Source: Bacillus_AB infantis_B
GTDB lineage: Bacteria; Bacillota; Bacilli; Bacillales; Cytobacillaceae
NCBI RefSeq assembly: GCF_008180445.1
Contig: NZ_VTER01000001.1
Location: 186,001 to 250,000, forward strand
DNA length: 64,000 bases
Direction: 5' to 3'
Shown: positions 39,304 to 48,524 of the stretch, one piece after another
Numbering within the stretch: position 1 is the stretch's first letter
Layout: the number at the start of each line of letters is the position of its first letter
Program-made: the position numbers and the translations under genes
The notes under the pieces: generated by a model
What the model saw: the letters and a program-made list of their open reading frames with translations, nothing else
Told to the model about the DNA's origin: nothing
Databases searched by the model: none

Positions 39304-40768
39304 TATTGGTTTCCTTCCTTTCTCTAATCCAGCAGGCAAAAAGGGTTCCATCACCTTCACTGGACCATACACTGATTTTTCCTTCATGCTGCTCCAACAG
39401 CATTTTGCTGATGCTCAGCCCGATACCTGAGCTTCCTCCCCGTGCCCTAGAGTCTTCACCCTGGACAAACGGGAGGAAAATCGTTTTCTGCAGGTGTTCC
39501 GGGATATAGCTTCCTTCATTTTGTACCAGGAGTATGGCTCCATCTTTTCTCCACTCTTCCAGTTCCTCTCTAAATGGAAGGTAAACAGCATCAGGCAGTG
39601 ATTCATTTTCAGAGACAGCTGCTGCCAGGATGGAGCTGCCTTCACCAGTATGCCGGATGGCGTTTGCCATTAGATTGTCAGCTATCCTTATCATTTGGCT
39701 TGCATTCAGCATGTACATCCCGCTGACCTTTGTTTCCACTTGCAGCCTGATTCCTTTTTTTAGGCAGGGCTCTTCAAATCCGGACAATAGATATTCAAAA
39801 AACTCTTCACCCTCCACCTCTGCCAATTCAATTCTTTTCTGGCCGGTCTGCAGGGATGCATAAAGGGCGAGATCATCGATCAGCTGCTTCATGTAGCCGA
39901 GCTTCTCCAGCAGTATTTCTTTATATTCACTGCTTTCCTCTGCACTTAATGGCCGGCTGCCAGTCAATGCTTCTGCATAGGCCTGGATAACAGTGAGCGG
40001 TGTTTTCATATCATGTGATAATGCTGCTAATATAAATTCCTTTTCTTTTTGCTGCTGAATGATTTCCTCCCGGGACTTCTCCAGCTGGGCCTTCATTTGA
40101 TAGAAGCCTTCGTAAAGTGCACCAATTTCATCTCCTGCAGCCTTTTCCTTTTCAATTGGCATCCCGCCGGCAAAACGTTCCATCTGGTTTTCCAGCCGCT
40201 GCAGGGGACGATTCAGCTTTCTGTTTATCAGGACCGCTGCTGCTGCATATACTGCGAGCAGGAAGCCTGCTAATGACGCCCCGTAAAGGAGGGTGCGGTT
40301 TTCAACGCCTTCCATCCAGGTCTGTCTGGCAAAGGTGACCTCATATATCCCTATCAAATTGCCATCCTCAAATACCGGTTTTTTCACCACATAAGATCTC
40401 ATGTTTTTTTCCATTTCATTGAGCCCTTTATACAGATCTTCCGGCCTTCTTTGCTGGAGCCTGTTCATTGACAGGTCTTCAAGGGAGGAAAAAAGAGAGA
40501 TTCCATCCGGGCGGTAAAGAGAAATTTTCAGCTTATCACTGGAAAGCTGTTTGATTTCTTCGTACCGGCTGGCCGGCTGGATCTGATAAAGATCATTGCT
40601 ATCCAGTTTGGGGCTGAGCTCCTGCATTTTTTGCTGCACTTCCATGTATTCCGTAATATCTCTTTGTTTGTCCCACTCAGATATGCTCGAGTACAGCAGA
40701 AAAAGAAAGAGCAGCGGAAGCAGCATCACTGCGAGATAACTGATTCTGAGCCAGGTTTTAATTTTCAT
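39293..40768 (-). CDS. Sensor histidine kinase with HAMP domain
   Basis: 491 residues. Membrane helices at about 10-28 and 160-182 enclose an extracytoplasmic sensor domain; HAMP follows (about 183-235); HisKA with the phosphorylated His about 252 in LAALSHDMKTPLTVIQAYAEAL; HATPase with NLMANAIRHTGEG, a weak G1 region, and SSGIGLSISKML. GGAGAAG precedes ATG 40768, which is preferred to TTG 40783. Its start overlaps the response regulator by 11 bases and its end overlaps the lipoprotein gene, so the operon is translationally coupled throughout. Confidence 0.9.
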   Translation of the reverse strand: MKIKTWLRISYLAVMLLPLLFLFLLYSSISEWDKQRDITEYMEVQQKMQELSPKLDSNDLYQIQPASRYEEIKQLSSDKLKISLYRPDGISLFSSLEDLSMNRLQQRRPEDLYKGLNEMEKNMRSYVVKKPVFEDGNLIGIYEVTFARQTWMEGVENRTLLYGASLAGFLLAVYAAAAVLINRKLNRPLQRLENQMERFAGGMPIEKEKAAGDEIGALYEGFYQMKAQLEKSREEIIQQQKEKEFILAALSHDMKTPLTVIQAYAEALTGSRPLSAEESSEYKEILLEKLGYMKQLIDDLALYASLQTGQKRIELAEVEGEEFFEYLLSGFEEPCLKKGIRLQVETKVSGMYMLNASQMIRIADNLMANAIRHTGEGSSILAAAVSENESLPDAVYLPFREELEEWRKDGAILLVQNEGSYIPEHLQKTIFLPFVQGEDSRARGGSSGIGLSISKMLLEQHEGKISVWSSEGDGTLFACWIRERKETNNEI

Positions 40769-41474
40769 CCTTTTCTTCTCCAATGAAACGGTAGCCGGAG
40801 CCCCATACAGTCTGGACGAAAACAGCTGACCTGGAAGTATCCTTCAGCTTGCTGCGCAGGCTTTTGATATGCACGGTTACCGTATTGCTTGCAGAAATAT
40901 CCTCCTGTTTCCAGACCATTTCAAGCAGAGCTTCTTTCGAAAAAGTTTCAAACGGATTTTTAGCCAGGAGCTGAAGCAGCTCATATTCCTTTGCAGTCAA
41001 ATTCAGCAATTGACCGTCCAAGTGAACAACTTTTTGAGAAAAGTCGATTGAAAGGCCATTTTGATAGACATTCAACTGGCTGGTATCATGTACTCCCTGA
41101 TATCTTCTGTACCTGCGTAAATGGGAAGAAATTCTGGCACTCAGCTCTTCAAGGCTGAACGGCTTTGTGATATAGTCATCCGCTCCCAGGTTCAAGCCTT
41201 TCACCTTGCTTTCATCTTCCGACCTTGCACTGATGATCAGCATCGGAATATCATGTGTTTTCCGGATGGTGCGCAGCAGCGTGAAACCGTCCAGCTCAGG
41301 AAGCATAAGATCGACAATCACAAGATCGAAGTCCTCCGAAGCAAATTCCTCCAGCCCCTCTTTTCCGGTAGATGCCCATGCCACACTGAAACCATCCTTA
41401 CGTAAGTGATCACAAATGATTTTGGCGATCTGCCCATCATCCTCCACGAGCAGCAGCCTTGCTTGCTTTGCCAT
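40758..41474 (-). CDS. OmpR-family response regulator
   Basis: 238 residues: receiver with EDD (11-13), Asp55 in IVDLMLPE, Lys in YITKPFSLEEL; winged helix (about 140-235) with LNLTAKEYELLQLLAKNPFETFSKEALLEMVW and NTVTVHIKSLRSKL. First gene of the four-gene operon with kinase, lipoprotein and M48 protease. GGGGAGGGG precedes ATG 41474. Direct repeats CTTTATAA and CTTCATAA 11 bp apart (41528 and 41539) upstream could be its binding site. Confidence 0.92.
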   Translation of the reverse strand: MAKQARLLLVEDDGQIAKIICDHLRKDGFSVAWASTGKEGLEEFASEDFDLVIVDLMLPELDGFTLLRTIRKTHDIPMLIISARSEDESKVKGLNLGADDYITKPFSLEELSARISSHLRRYRRYQGVHDTSQLNVYQNGLSIDFSQKVVHLDGQLLNLTAKEYELLQLLAKNPFETFSKEALLEMVWKQEDISASNTVTVHIKSLRSKLKDTSRSAVFVQTVWGSGYRFIGEEKDEN

Positions 41475-41527
41475 ATGCCCCTCCCCTTCCAGTCCATTAT
41501 AAAAAATGATACATATATCTAAGAAAA

Positions 41528-41546
41528 CTTTATAAACACTTCATAA
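41528..41546. promoter_or_regulatory. Phased direct repeat upstream of the RR-HK-M48 operon
   Basis: CTTTATAA (41528-41535) and CTTCATAA (41539-41546) are 11 bp apart, the spacing of OmpR-family half sites, 54-72 bases upstream of the response regulator. Confidence 0.3.
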
Positions 41547-41712
41547 TTTCAATAAAAATAAAACTGCCAGGCCCATTCCCAGCAGTTCAAATTTCAAACC
41601 ATCTTTTACCTTTTATTTTAATTATTATATTGATATATTACAACACTATTAATTCTGTTCAAAAAGGGATTCGCCCCTTTTTGCAGAAAACAGTATATAA
41701 AGGAGTGGTTCA

Positions 41713-42039
41713 GTGAAATCGGGAGAATTATATATTATGAAAGATAGCGGCGGAAATTACAGCCTTGTCAGGTTGGCCAAGGAAGTTTATATGGGGAGCA
41801 AGAAAATGGAGGATCTTATAACAGAAGATTATTTTGTTGATTTTCAATGCCTTTCTCCTGCTGAACAAAAAAACCAGGTTCATTCTCTGGAAGCAGATCT
41901 ATTTTTTAATACTGGCACCCACGTGTCCCATGAAGCTGCCTGCGGGGAATGCGGGCAGCAAATACCAGCTGCCGAATATGAGATTTGCATCCGCTGCGGC
42001 AGACTCTATTGCCAGGCACACCGCTGCAGCTGTCAGTAG
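41713..42039 (+). CDS. Small protein with C-terminal zinc-ribbon
   Basis: 108 residues. The N-terminal 70 residues are charged with a SMc-like beta-rich start (SGELYIMKDSGGNYSLVRLAKEVYMGSKKMEDLI). The C terminus has CGECGQQIPAAEYEICIRCGRLYCQAHRCSC: two CxxC pairs plus further Cys and His, a probable zinc ribbon. It starts at GTG 41713 after AAAGGAGTGG. No recognised family; zinc binding is inferred from Cys spacing. A terminator separates it from the convergent DUF2441-type gene. Confidence 0.65.
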   Translation: MKSGELYIMKDSGGNYSLVRLAKEVYMGSKKMEDLITEDYFVDFQCLSPAEQKNQVHSLEADLFFNTGTHVSHEAACGECGQQIPAAEYEICIRCGRLYCQAHRCSCQ

Positions 42040-42044
42040 AGTGA

Positions 42045-42073
42045 AAGAAGGGCATCTATAGCCCATCTTTTTT
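42045..42073. terminator. Terminator between convergent genes
   Basis: GGGC (42050-42053) / GCCC (42061-42064) extended by AAGA/TCTT across a mismatch, followed by six T on the plus strand. Confidence 0.6.
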
Positions 42074-42079
42074 CATGAA

Positions 42080-42667
42080 TTATGAAAAATCCTCCAATAT
42101 TTCTGTCACTTCAATTCGGCCATCTATTAATATTTCCGGAAGTACGCTGTTGCTGCTGCCCTTCCAATATTCTCTGGCTTGTTCAATTTTCCGGGCAAAA
42201 GGAGCTCCATCTTCTTTCGGCAGAAGATCTCCATCACCTTTAAAAGATTTACCAAGTACTCGAAGCCTTACTATCTGCAAAACTTTTCTATTATAAGACT
42301 CAAATATTCCCTTCCATTTTAAAACGTCTTCATAGCTTTCAGCTGCATAAAGACATGATAATCTGGAAGGATACTGGGGATACTCCTGAAGCCTGACCAT
42401 TTCAACTATCACTTCTCTAATAGCTCTGATGGTCCGGCCCATATACTTGATGGCTGTATCTGCATTTTCTTTGTCCAGATTAAGCCCTTCATTTGTATAG
42501 TTCCCAAATAAGATCTTAATAAAGTCTTCACCTTTGGAGTTAGTTTGCTCCCTTTCAAAGAAAAACCGGTATAATGTATTCTTTTGACTGCTGTCGAAAT
42601 AGATCCGCTGCCCAATCTCCATTTTACTGTTAGTCACAAGGTGAAAAACATAAAACGCTAGATCCAT
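42080..42667 (-). CDS. DUF2441-like protein
   Basis: 195 residues, soluble, mixed alpha/beta. The pattern AFYVFHLVTNSKMEIGQRIYFDSSQKNTLYRFFFEREQTNSKGEDFIKIL and the later RLSCLYAAESYEDVLKWKGIFESYNRKVLQIVRLRVLGKSFKGDGDLLP match the DUF2441 group, which is distantly related to ADP-ribosyl-transferase-like folds. No function is established. GAGGAGA precedes ATG 42667. Monocistronic. Confidence 0.6.
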   Translation of the reverse strand: MDLAFYVFHLVTNSKMEIGQRIYFDSSQKNTLYRFFFEREQTNSKGEDFIKILFGNYTNEGLNLDKENADTAIKYMGRTIRAIREVIVEMVRLQEYPQYPSRLSCLYAAESYEDVLKWKGIFESYNRKVLQIVRLRVLGKSFKGDGDLLPKEDGAPFARKIEQAREYWKGSSNSVLPEILIDGRIEVTEILEDFS

Positions 42668-42979
42668 TTTCCGTCTCCTCTGCTACTTCCTTTTTGTTCT
42701 AATTATAATTGTTTTTATAATAGATTTGTTTTCAGGAAAATTACAAATGATACAAAAATTACGCATTAAACTGATTCCAGTTTTTCTTTTCTCCTGCATT
42801 TTTCTGCAGATACCGTAGCGTTTCAGCTACTATCGTCAAATATCTCCAATCACTCCTATAAATAGACATAAATCCTTATCGATTATGCGGAAATAGACTG
42901 TTAGTATTAAATTAAGTAATGACAGGGGATCCTTCAGACTTTTCTTAGTCCCATCCCACACTGGATAGGAGGAATCAGG
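42668..42979. other. 312-base divergent intergenic region
   Basis: AT-rich region between divergent DUF2441-like and hypothetical genes. Shows a short hairpin GTAGC/GCTAC near 42814-42830 and the ribosome site AGGAGG at 42967-42972; nothing else is supported. Confidence 0.4.
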
Positions 42980-43315
42980 ATGACCACTAAAAAAGAAATC
43001 CGGAATATGCTTCTGAATCTTATGTATTACAGGGATTGTGACATAACCCATATCTTTACGGAGCGGAATTTGCGTATGGAGGTCAGTTTTTTAAAAGAAA
43101 GCTTTTGTTATTCCTTGCTGGTTTCCGTGCCTGTAGAATCTGTATTCAATCAGCGGACCTTGAGGTTTCAATCGATTGATTATGCCGCAAGTGCCATTGA
43201 ACAGATTCTTTTTAATAATGACAATCCCAGCCCCTTTGTTTTTGACCCTCCACCTGAAGACCTGCCCATCATTCCTGCCGCCGAACCTATTTCCATCACG
43301 ATTAAAGGATGTTAA
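42980..43315 (+). CDS. Hypothetical protein
   Basis: 111 residues, soluble: helical N terminus TKKEIRNMLLNLMYYRDCDITHIFTERN, a beta-rich middle (LRMEVSFLKESFCYSLLVSVPVESVFNQRTLRFQSIDYAA) and a Pro-rich C terminus (PSPFVFDPPPEDLPIIPAAEP). AGGAGG lies seven bases before ATG 42980. I do not recognise a family. The translated protein and codon use look normal for the window. Converges on the chemoreceptor gene. Confidence 0.6.
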   Translation: MTTKKEIRNMLLNLMYYRDCDITHIFTERNLRMEVSFLKESFCYSLLVSVPVESVFNQRTLRFQSIDYAASAIEQILFNNDNPSPFVFDPPPEDLPIIPAAEPISITIKGC

Positions 43316-43351
43316 AAAAAAGCACCGCTAATGCGATGCTCAATTGCTTTG

Positions 43352-45040
43352 CTATTTCAATCTGAACCGGCTGACTGACTCATTCAGCTCTTCTGCCATT
43401 TTTGCAAGCGATGCTGCAGAATCAGACATTTCATCCATGGAAGCAAGCTGCTCTTCTGTTGACGCAGAAACCTCCTGGGTGCTTGAAGCTGACTCTTCGG
43501 CTGCAGCAGCTATGTCATCTATCGCCTGCACAATATGTTCGGCTCCTGCTAAAAGCTGCTGCACAGCGGCTGAAACCTCTTCAATCTGTGCTGTAACCCC
43601 TGATACAGAATCCCCGATCTCTTTAAAGGCTCCCCCTGCATCACCAACTGCCGTGATTCCTCTTTCTACTTCCTTGCCTGCATCGGCCATCGACGAAATG
43701 GCTTTGCCTGTATCCTGCTGAATGGCTGAAATGATCCCGGAAATCTGCCGGGCGGAATCTGCCGACTGCTCAGCCAGCTTCCTGACCTCATCTGCAACCA
43801 CTGCAAAACCTTTTCCAGCCTCACCAGCACGTGCAGCTTCAATTGCTGCATTCAATGCAAGCAAGTTGGTCTGATCTGCTATACCAGTAATGGCTTCTAT
43901 TATATGTGTAATATCATGTGACCGCTGGCCAAGCTTTTTAATGACATCTTCCAGCCCTGCAAAGGTTTCATGAATAGAACTCATTTGTTCGATTGCAGAA
44001 CCGATCGCCTTGCCGCCCTCTGCTGACAGGCTGGCTGCACCAGCGGCAGTTTCGGAAACAGCAGCGGCATTATCTGCAATTTGCCTTACACCGGCAGACA
44101 TGCGCCCTACTGTAATAGAAGCCTGCTCTACCGATTGCACCTGTTTATCAGAACCTGACGCCACGTTATTCATGGCAGCGGCAATCTGCCTTCCTGCAGC
44201 CCCTGACTGCTCTGCCCCTGCTGTCAGCTGTTCGGCCGAAGCTGCAACCTGTTCGGCATTCTCTGCAGTATTTTGGATGACTTTTCTCAAATTATGTGCC
44301 ATCAGATTAAAAGAATCCGCCAATAGGCCGATTTCATCTTTGTTCCGGACGTTCAGCTTCCGGACTGCCAGGTTTCCGCCTGCAATTTCCTTTGCTTCAG
44401 CCGCAAGAAGCTTGACTGGCCTGGTAATGGTCCTTCCTGTCAGAATAGCGGCCAGGATGCCTATGAGGATGGCCGCAAATCCGATTAAGGAGACGGCAAG
44501 CATAATCCCTGCGGAATCCTTAGACACAGCAGACTGCCCATCTGCCATCAGCTCTTCCTGGAATAGGGACAGTTCTTTCACCCTTTTGTTAAAATTCTCC
44601 ACGATCTGCTGTTTGGATACAAGCATCTCCAGCTGTTCTGTTTCTCCTTGCTGCTTTAATTGAAAAACAGACTGGGAAAAAAGATAATATTGCAGTTCAA
44701 GTTTATTCAGGTCCTTAAATAATTCCTTCGATTTTTCCCGTTTGATTGCGGGTTGAAGCTCTTTGCTTAATTTTAAATAGGCAGAGTGACCTTCCTCAAA
44801 CTGCTTCAAATACTTCTCTTCGCCCAGTGCCAGGTAGCTGCCCTGATTGCTCTGCTGTTCTGCAATATTAATGTTGAGCTCTTTGATTTTCATGAGCTTT
44901 GCAGCCCGGTCATCTATCAGCTCTGAATATTGGCTGTCGATTGATTTAATTTGCGTAATACTGATCACCGACATCGCTGCCAGCAGTATCAGCACCCCTG
45001 AAAATCCCGCAAACAGCTTTCTCCCGATTGTCATTCTCAT
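43352..45040 (-). CDS. Methyl-accepting chemotaxis protein
   Basis: 562 residues. Membrane helices at about 10-30 and 180-202 flank an extracellular four-helix-bundle domain (4HB_MCP-like; QYSELIDDRAAKLMKIKELNINIAEQQSNQGSYLALGEEKYL). HAMP follows (about 203-255), then the long signalling coiled coil with the conserved hairpin IIEAITGIADQTNLLALNAAIEAARAGEAGKGFAVVADEVRKLAEQS. It binds CheA and CheW at the pole and is methylated for adaptation. GAGGGAG precedes ATG 45040. Ligand unknown; no che genes are near. Confidence 0.92.
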   Translation of the reverse strand: MRMTIGRKLFAGFSGVLILLAAMSVISITQIKSIDSQYSELIDDRAAKLMKIKELNINIAEQQSNQGSYLALGEEKYLKQFEEGHSAYLKLSKELQPAIKREKSKELFKDLNKLELQYYLFSQSVFQLKQQGETEQLEMLVSKQQIVENFNKRVKELSLFQEELMADGQSAVSKDSAGIMLAVSLIGFAAILIGILAAILTGRTITRPVKLLAAEAKEIAGGNLAVRKLNVRNKDEIGLLADSFNLMAHNLRKVIQNTAENAEQVAASAEQLTAGAEQSGAAGRQIAAAMNNVASGSDKQVQSVEQASITVGRMSAGVRQIADNAAAVSETAAGAASLSAEGGKAIGSAIEQMSSIHETFAGLEDVIKKLGQRSHDITHIIEAITGIADQTNLLALNAAIEAARAGEAGKGFAVVADEVRKLAEQSADSARQISGIISAIQQDTGKAISSMADAGKEVERGITAVGDAGGAFKEIGDSVSGVTAQIEEVSAAVQQLLAGAEHIVQAIDDIAAAAEESASSTQEVSASTEEQLASMDEMSDSAASLAKMAEELNESVSRFRLK

Positions 45041-45194
45041 TAAGCTCCCTCTCTCTCTGTTGTCAGCTTGTTCATATGACATATCGGCAGATTTTGCAGG
45101 TTTTTCAGTTAATGTACTGAATTCGAATTATTCAGTTAATGAAGTAAATACTAAGCCTATTTCTCAGCAAAATCATGCCTCTAACTTCCCTGCA

Positions 45195-46207
45195 TTATTG
45201 AATTCTTTTTTGAAATTCCCTGATGATCTCATCTTCTTTTTCATAATTAAAATTTTCCGCAGCTTGTTCTGCAGGCGAATGGTTAAGCTCCCATTCAATT
45301 GTCTTTTGAAGCCCTTCCCCAAATGAAATGCGTTCTTTATAGCCCAGTTCAATTCTGATCTTTTCGGATGAAAGATCAATACTCTGCCGGGCATTCATGC
45401 CTAAGGGAAGCTGCCCCTCCTCTACCTCCACTATCGAGCCTTGCCAGCCCATAGCTTCTGCAATCCTGCTGACCCATTCTCTTTCCGAAAAATTATTTTC
45501 TGCGACATTATAAATTTTTCCTGCAGCCTTGGGGTTTTCAATAGCCGCTGCAATGGCATGTGCGACATTCTCAACATATCCCCTGCAGGTCTTCCACCGG
45601 CTGTGAACTTCATCCAATAATATATAAGGCCTTTTATCTGCCATTCTCTTAATATATTGATAAAGTCTGTGCTGTCTGTCACCTGGCCCATACACCATCG
45701 GAAGCCTCAGGACCGTGCCTTTCAGCTTTTCGCTTTCCATATAGACCTTTTCCACGGGAATTTTGTCATAGTGATAATAAAAGTGTTCCTCACTTACATT
45801 TTCTCTGTAGGGATAAAGCTTTTCCCTTAGTGGAGAATCTTCTTTGGATGGTGCAGGAACCAGTTCCCCCGGCTCCGTTCCGAGCAGCCGGCCAAAACTC
45901 CGGTACACATCTGCACTGCTGATGGCCACAAGCCGGTCTGCTGTTCCCTCAAAAATACCCCTCACAGTCTCAGCGTGCTTCTCAGTAAACGGAATCATAT
46001 CAAGGACTATATCTGGACGGAAGCCCCTTAGCTCATCTTTATGATGAATGATTTCATTGATATCTCCATGGAAGCGGATTATATCCTCCGGCATGGATAC
46101 TTCAGTCTGCCCTCTGTTAAAAACTGAACACTATGGCCTTTTTGATAAAGCTCTTCTATCACATATGGACCCATGAATTTTGTACCGCCAATGATTAATA
46201 CCTTCAT
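45195..46207 (-). pseudogene. NAD-dependent epimerase/dehydratase, frameshifted near its N terminus
   Basis: From ATG 46205-46207 the first frame reads MKVLIIGGTKFMGPYVIEEL.. with the Rossmann GGTKFMG motif, then fails after GHSVQ. The next frame continues VFNRGQTEVSMPEDIIRFHGDI and runs to 45195 with the full remaining fold (ISSADVYRSFG, Tyr-containing YYHYDKIPVEK). The 1013-base span and the GTTCAGTTTTT site near 46130 fit loss of one base. Restored, the protein is about 337 residues, an extended SDR acting on nucleotide sugars or similar. Truncated forms would lack the NAD-binding start, so it is inactive unless the shift is an artefact. Confidence 0.8.
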
Positions 46208-46221
46208 TTGCATGGCCCCCT

Positions 46222-47106
46222 TTATATTAATTCTTTTATCATATAAACCTGCTTTACGGCAGCCGTAAATCCTATACCTGACAATAGTTCATAAGTTTCT
46301 TTGTTGTCCTCAACAGGAAAGTTGGGTATGACTCTTCGAATTTCATCGCTGAAGTCCCCAAAAATTTCAGACAGCATAAAGGCGATAATTTCCTGCTGAT
46401 CCTTTCTTCCTGGGTCAGCTTGGATTTGAAACAGGGTGGTTGCGGCATGCCTTCCTTCAGCTGTGAAACCTTTACGGAAGACAGCATAGCCAGCTGCACT
46501 GCCCTCATCCACTGCAATATGAGCCTCACCGTCCTTTGCATTCTGCCAGCAAGTCTGCCAAGGGGCAGTTCCTTTGTAGAAGCTCAGTGAGGAAACCTCC
46601 TGGGGATAAACAGACTCTCCTAGATAAACCTGCTGATGTGGCAATGTGACAGGATTTTTCTCAAGGCTGCCTTTCAGCTCCAAATATTCCAGACTATCAG
46701 CTTTCTGGTAGCCCAGTTTTTCATAAAGGGCAATTGCCTTGCTGTTCTCGCTGACTGCCTCAAGTGTGGCAAGCTGGACTCCTTCCTCTTGGTATATTTT
46801 AATAGATTCTTCAATCAGCCTGCGTCCGACCCCTTTGCTGCGCCAGGCAGAAGCAACACCTGTGCCGCCATTCCAGGCAATCTTCCTTCCCCTGAAATCC
46901 CGTATGCCGCTTTTTACAATTCCGATTGGCTCTCCTTCCCCAAAAGCGACAACGGACAAATCCGGCGACAGTCCTTCAGCCGCCATCCGTGCAACAAACT
47001 TTTCCGGTGTTGTCGATGCATCAAAAAAATAGCCTGCAAACCCTTTGTTCCAGGCTGTTACTGCTTCATTCAACGTGCAATCCGACAAGCGCCTGATTTC
47101 AATCAT
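46222..47106 (-). CDS. GNAT acetyltransferase with extra C-terminal domain
   Basis: 294 residues. The first 150 carry a GNAT fold with the acetyl-CoA loop VASAWRSKGVGRRLIEESI (about 82-100) and a following ATLEAVSENSKAIALYEKLGYQKA block; the second half (about 155-294) is a degenerate GNAT-like domain. AAAGGAG lies seven bases before ATG 47106, and the ATG overlaps the upstream hydrolase stop as ATGA, so the two genes are coupled. Substrate unknown. Confidence 0.87.
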   Translation of the reverse strand: MIEIRRLSDCTLNEAVTAWNKGFAGYFFDASTTPEKFVARMAAEGLSPDLSVVAFGEGEPIGIVKSGIRDFRGRKIAWNGGTGVASAWRSKGVGRRLIEESIKIYQEEGVQLATLEAVSENSKAIALYEKLGYQKADSLEYLELKGSLEKNPVTLPHQQVYLGESVYPQEVSSLSFYKGTAPWQTCWQNAKDGEAHIAVDEGSAAGYAVFRKGFTAEGRHAATTLFQIQADPGRKDQQEIIAFMLSEIFGDFSDEIRRVIPNFPVEDNKETYELLSGIGFTAAVKQVYMIKELI

Positions 47107-47939
47107 TTCTCTTCTCCTTTGAAAAAAGCTATTATTTTTTCCATTAGCATTGCCGGCTGTTCGATTGCTGTCCAGTGGCCGCATTCCTGTATCACTTCAA
47201 TGGCTGCATGGGGAATAAGAGGAAGCAGCAGCTCCTCCAGCATATCGGGAGTCAGGATATCCCTTTCACCCTGTGCTGCCATAACAGGAATATCAGCAAG
47301 AGCAGCTGGATTGATGCTGGATTCGTAATTTTGCAGAATATCTTCCCCGATTTGTGAATTTACTATAGCATTGCTTTTCGTCTCAGTTTTCCTGGAAAGA
47401 TTGGCACTATCAAACAAGTAATATGGATCGATGATCTGAAAGATATCTGCTGCAGCTGCCTTGCCTTCTTTATAATCCTCTGTAACTTGATGGAACCGCT
47501 CAAGCTCTGCTTCAGAGAGCCTTTCCATCAGCAGGCGGCCAAAATTAATATATCCTTCTGTTTTTGCTCCGACTGCCGCTGTCAGAAAAATCCTGTTAAC
47601 GTTTTCCGGATATCTTGAGGCATACAGCAGTGCAAGCATGGATCCCCATGACTCCCCAACAAGATACAGCCTGCCGATTTCAAGATGCTGCCTAAGCGCT
47701 TCTAACGTTTCAACTTCATCCTCCATGGTATAAACCGCTTCTTCACGAAAAGATGACTTGCCGCAGCCGCGCTGATCATAAAACACCAGCTTGAATTGTG
47801 AAGACAAGGGTGCAAGATGGGGGAGAAAATATCCATGCTCCCCACCCGGTCCCCCATGCAAAAAAATGATTGGTTCTCCTTCCCCCATTTGCTTTACAAA
47901 AATAGACTCATTTCTTAACGTAACAAGAGCTGATCCCAC
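47103..47939 (-). CDS. Alpha/beta hydrolase of the proline iminopeptidase type
   Basis: 278 residues. HGGPGG near residue 29 is the oxyanion signature of the proline iminopeptidase/PIP family, DQRGCGKSS follows, the nucleophile Ser is in GESWGSMLALLYA (about 94-106), a probable catalytic Asp in GERDILTPDM and the catalytic His in QECGHWTAIEQP. Family members cleave N-terminal prolines or hydrolyse esters. Starts at GTG 47939, six bases after AGGGGGA. First gene of a two-gene unit with the GNAT gene. Confidence 0.9.
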   Translation of the reverse strand: MGSALVTLRNESIFVKQMGEGEPIIFLHGGPGGEHGYFLPHLAPLSSQFKLVFYDQRGCGKSSFREEAVYTMEDEVETLEALRQHLEIGRLYLVGESWGSMLALLYASRYPENVNRIFLTAAVGAKTEGYINFGRLLMERLSEAELERFHQVTEDYKEGKAAAADIFQIIDPYYLFDSANLSRKTETKSNAIVNSQIGEDILQNYESSINPAALADIPVMAAQGERDILTPDMLEELLLPLIPHAAIEVIQECGHWTAIEQPAMLMEKIIAFFKGEEK

Positions 47940-48079
47940 AGATATTCCCCCTAAATAAACTAATTAGTCTATTTAATATTATCATTCTATTCTGAATTTT
48001 ATCCAGTTATTTTTAGTTATTCGAACTTTTTTTTCATTTGCACATACGCTGTAATATCTAGGCTAATGGAGGGGAAATA

Positions 48080-48424
48080 ATGAAAGCTTTATTAGAGCAG
48101 GGGCCTGCATTGGAAACCATTATTCGCGGAAGCAGGGAGTATCAGCTGCTGAGGAAGCTGGCAGCAGAAATTAATGCCGACCCGGCAGCAAGGCAGCTGA
48201 TCGAGGATTTCCGCAGCATCCACCACTTGCTGCAGGAAAAGCAAATCCGCGGAGAAAACCTGAGTCCTGCTGATATCCAGAAACTGCAGGTGCTGGAATC
48301 CGGTCTGATGCAAAATCCTAAAACCGCTTCTTATCTGCAGGCAGAAGAACAAATCTTCCAGGCAATCCAGGAACTGAATATGATGCTGGCCAGGCCGATG
48401 GATGAGATTTATAGCGGAGTGTAG
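48080..48424 (+). CDS. YlbF/YmcA family protein
   Basis: 114 residues, all helical, with the Com_YlbF pattern: LAAEINADPAARQLIEDFRSIHHLLQEKQIRGENLSPADIQKLQVLESGLMQNPKTASYLQAEEQIFQAIQELN. YlbF, YmcA and YaaT form a complex that modulates RNase Y and Spo0A phosphorylation; this is a YheA/YlbF-like paralogue whose partner is unknown. AGGGGA precedes ATG 48080. Divergent from the hydrolase operon; a terminator follows. Confidence 0.85.
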   Translation: MKALLEQGPALETIIRGSREYQLLRKLAAEINADPAARQLIEDFRSIHHLLQEKQIRGENLSPADIQKLQVLESGLMQNPKTASYLQAEEQIFQAIQELNMMLARPMDEIYSGV

Positions 48425-48470
48425 AACGGGAGGCAATAAGCTTTATAGAACCCTATTTTAAGAAAGAAAT

Positions 48471-48502
48471 AAAAAAGGAAAGCCTATTTGCTTCCCTTTT
48501 TT
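48471..48502. terminator. Bidirectional terminator
   Basis: AAAAAAGGAAAGC (48471-48483) / GCTTCCCTTTTTT (48490-48502), one mismatch, flanked by its own A and T runs. Lies between the YlbF-type gene and the convergent membrane gene. Confidence 0.7.
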
Positions 48503-48524
48503 ATGAGGTACAAGCCGGTCCCGC

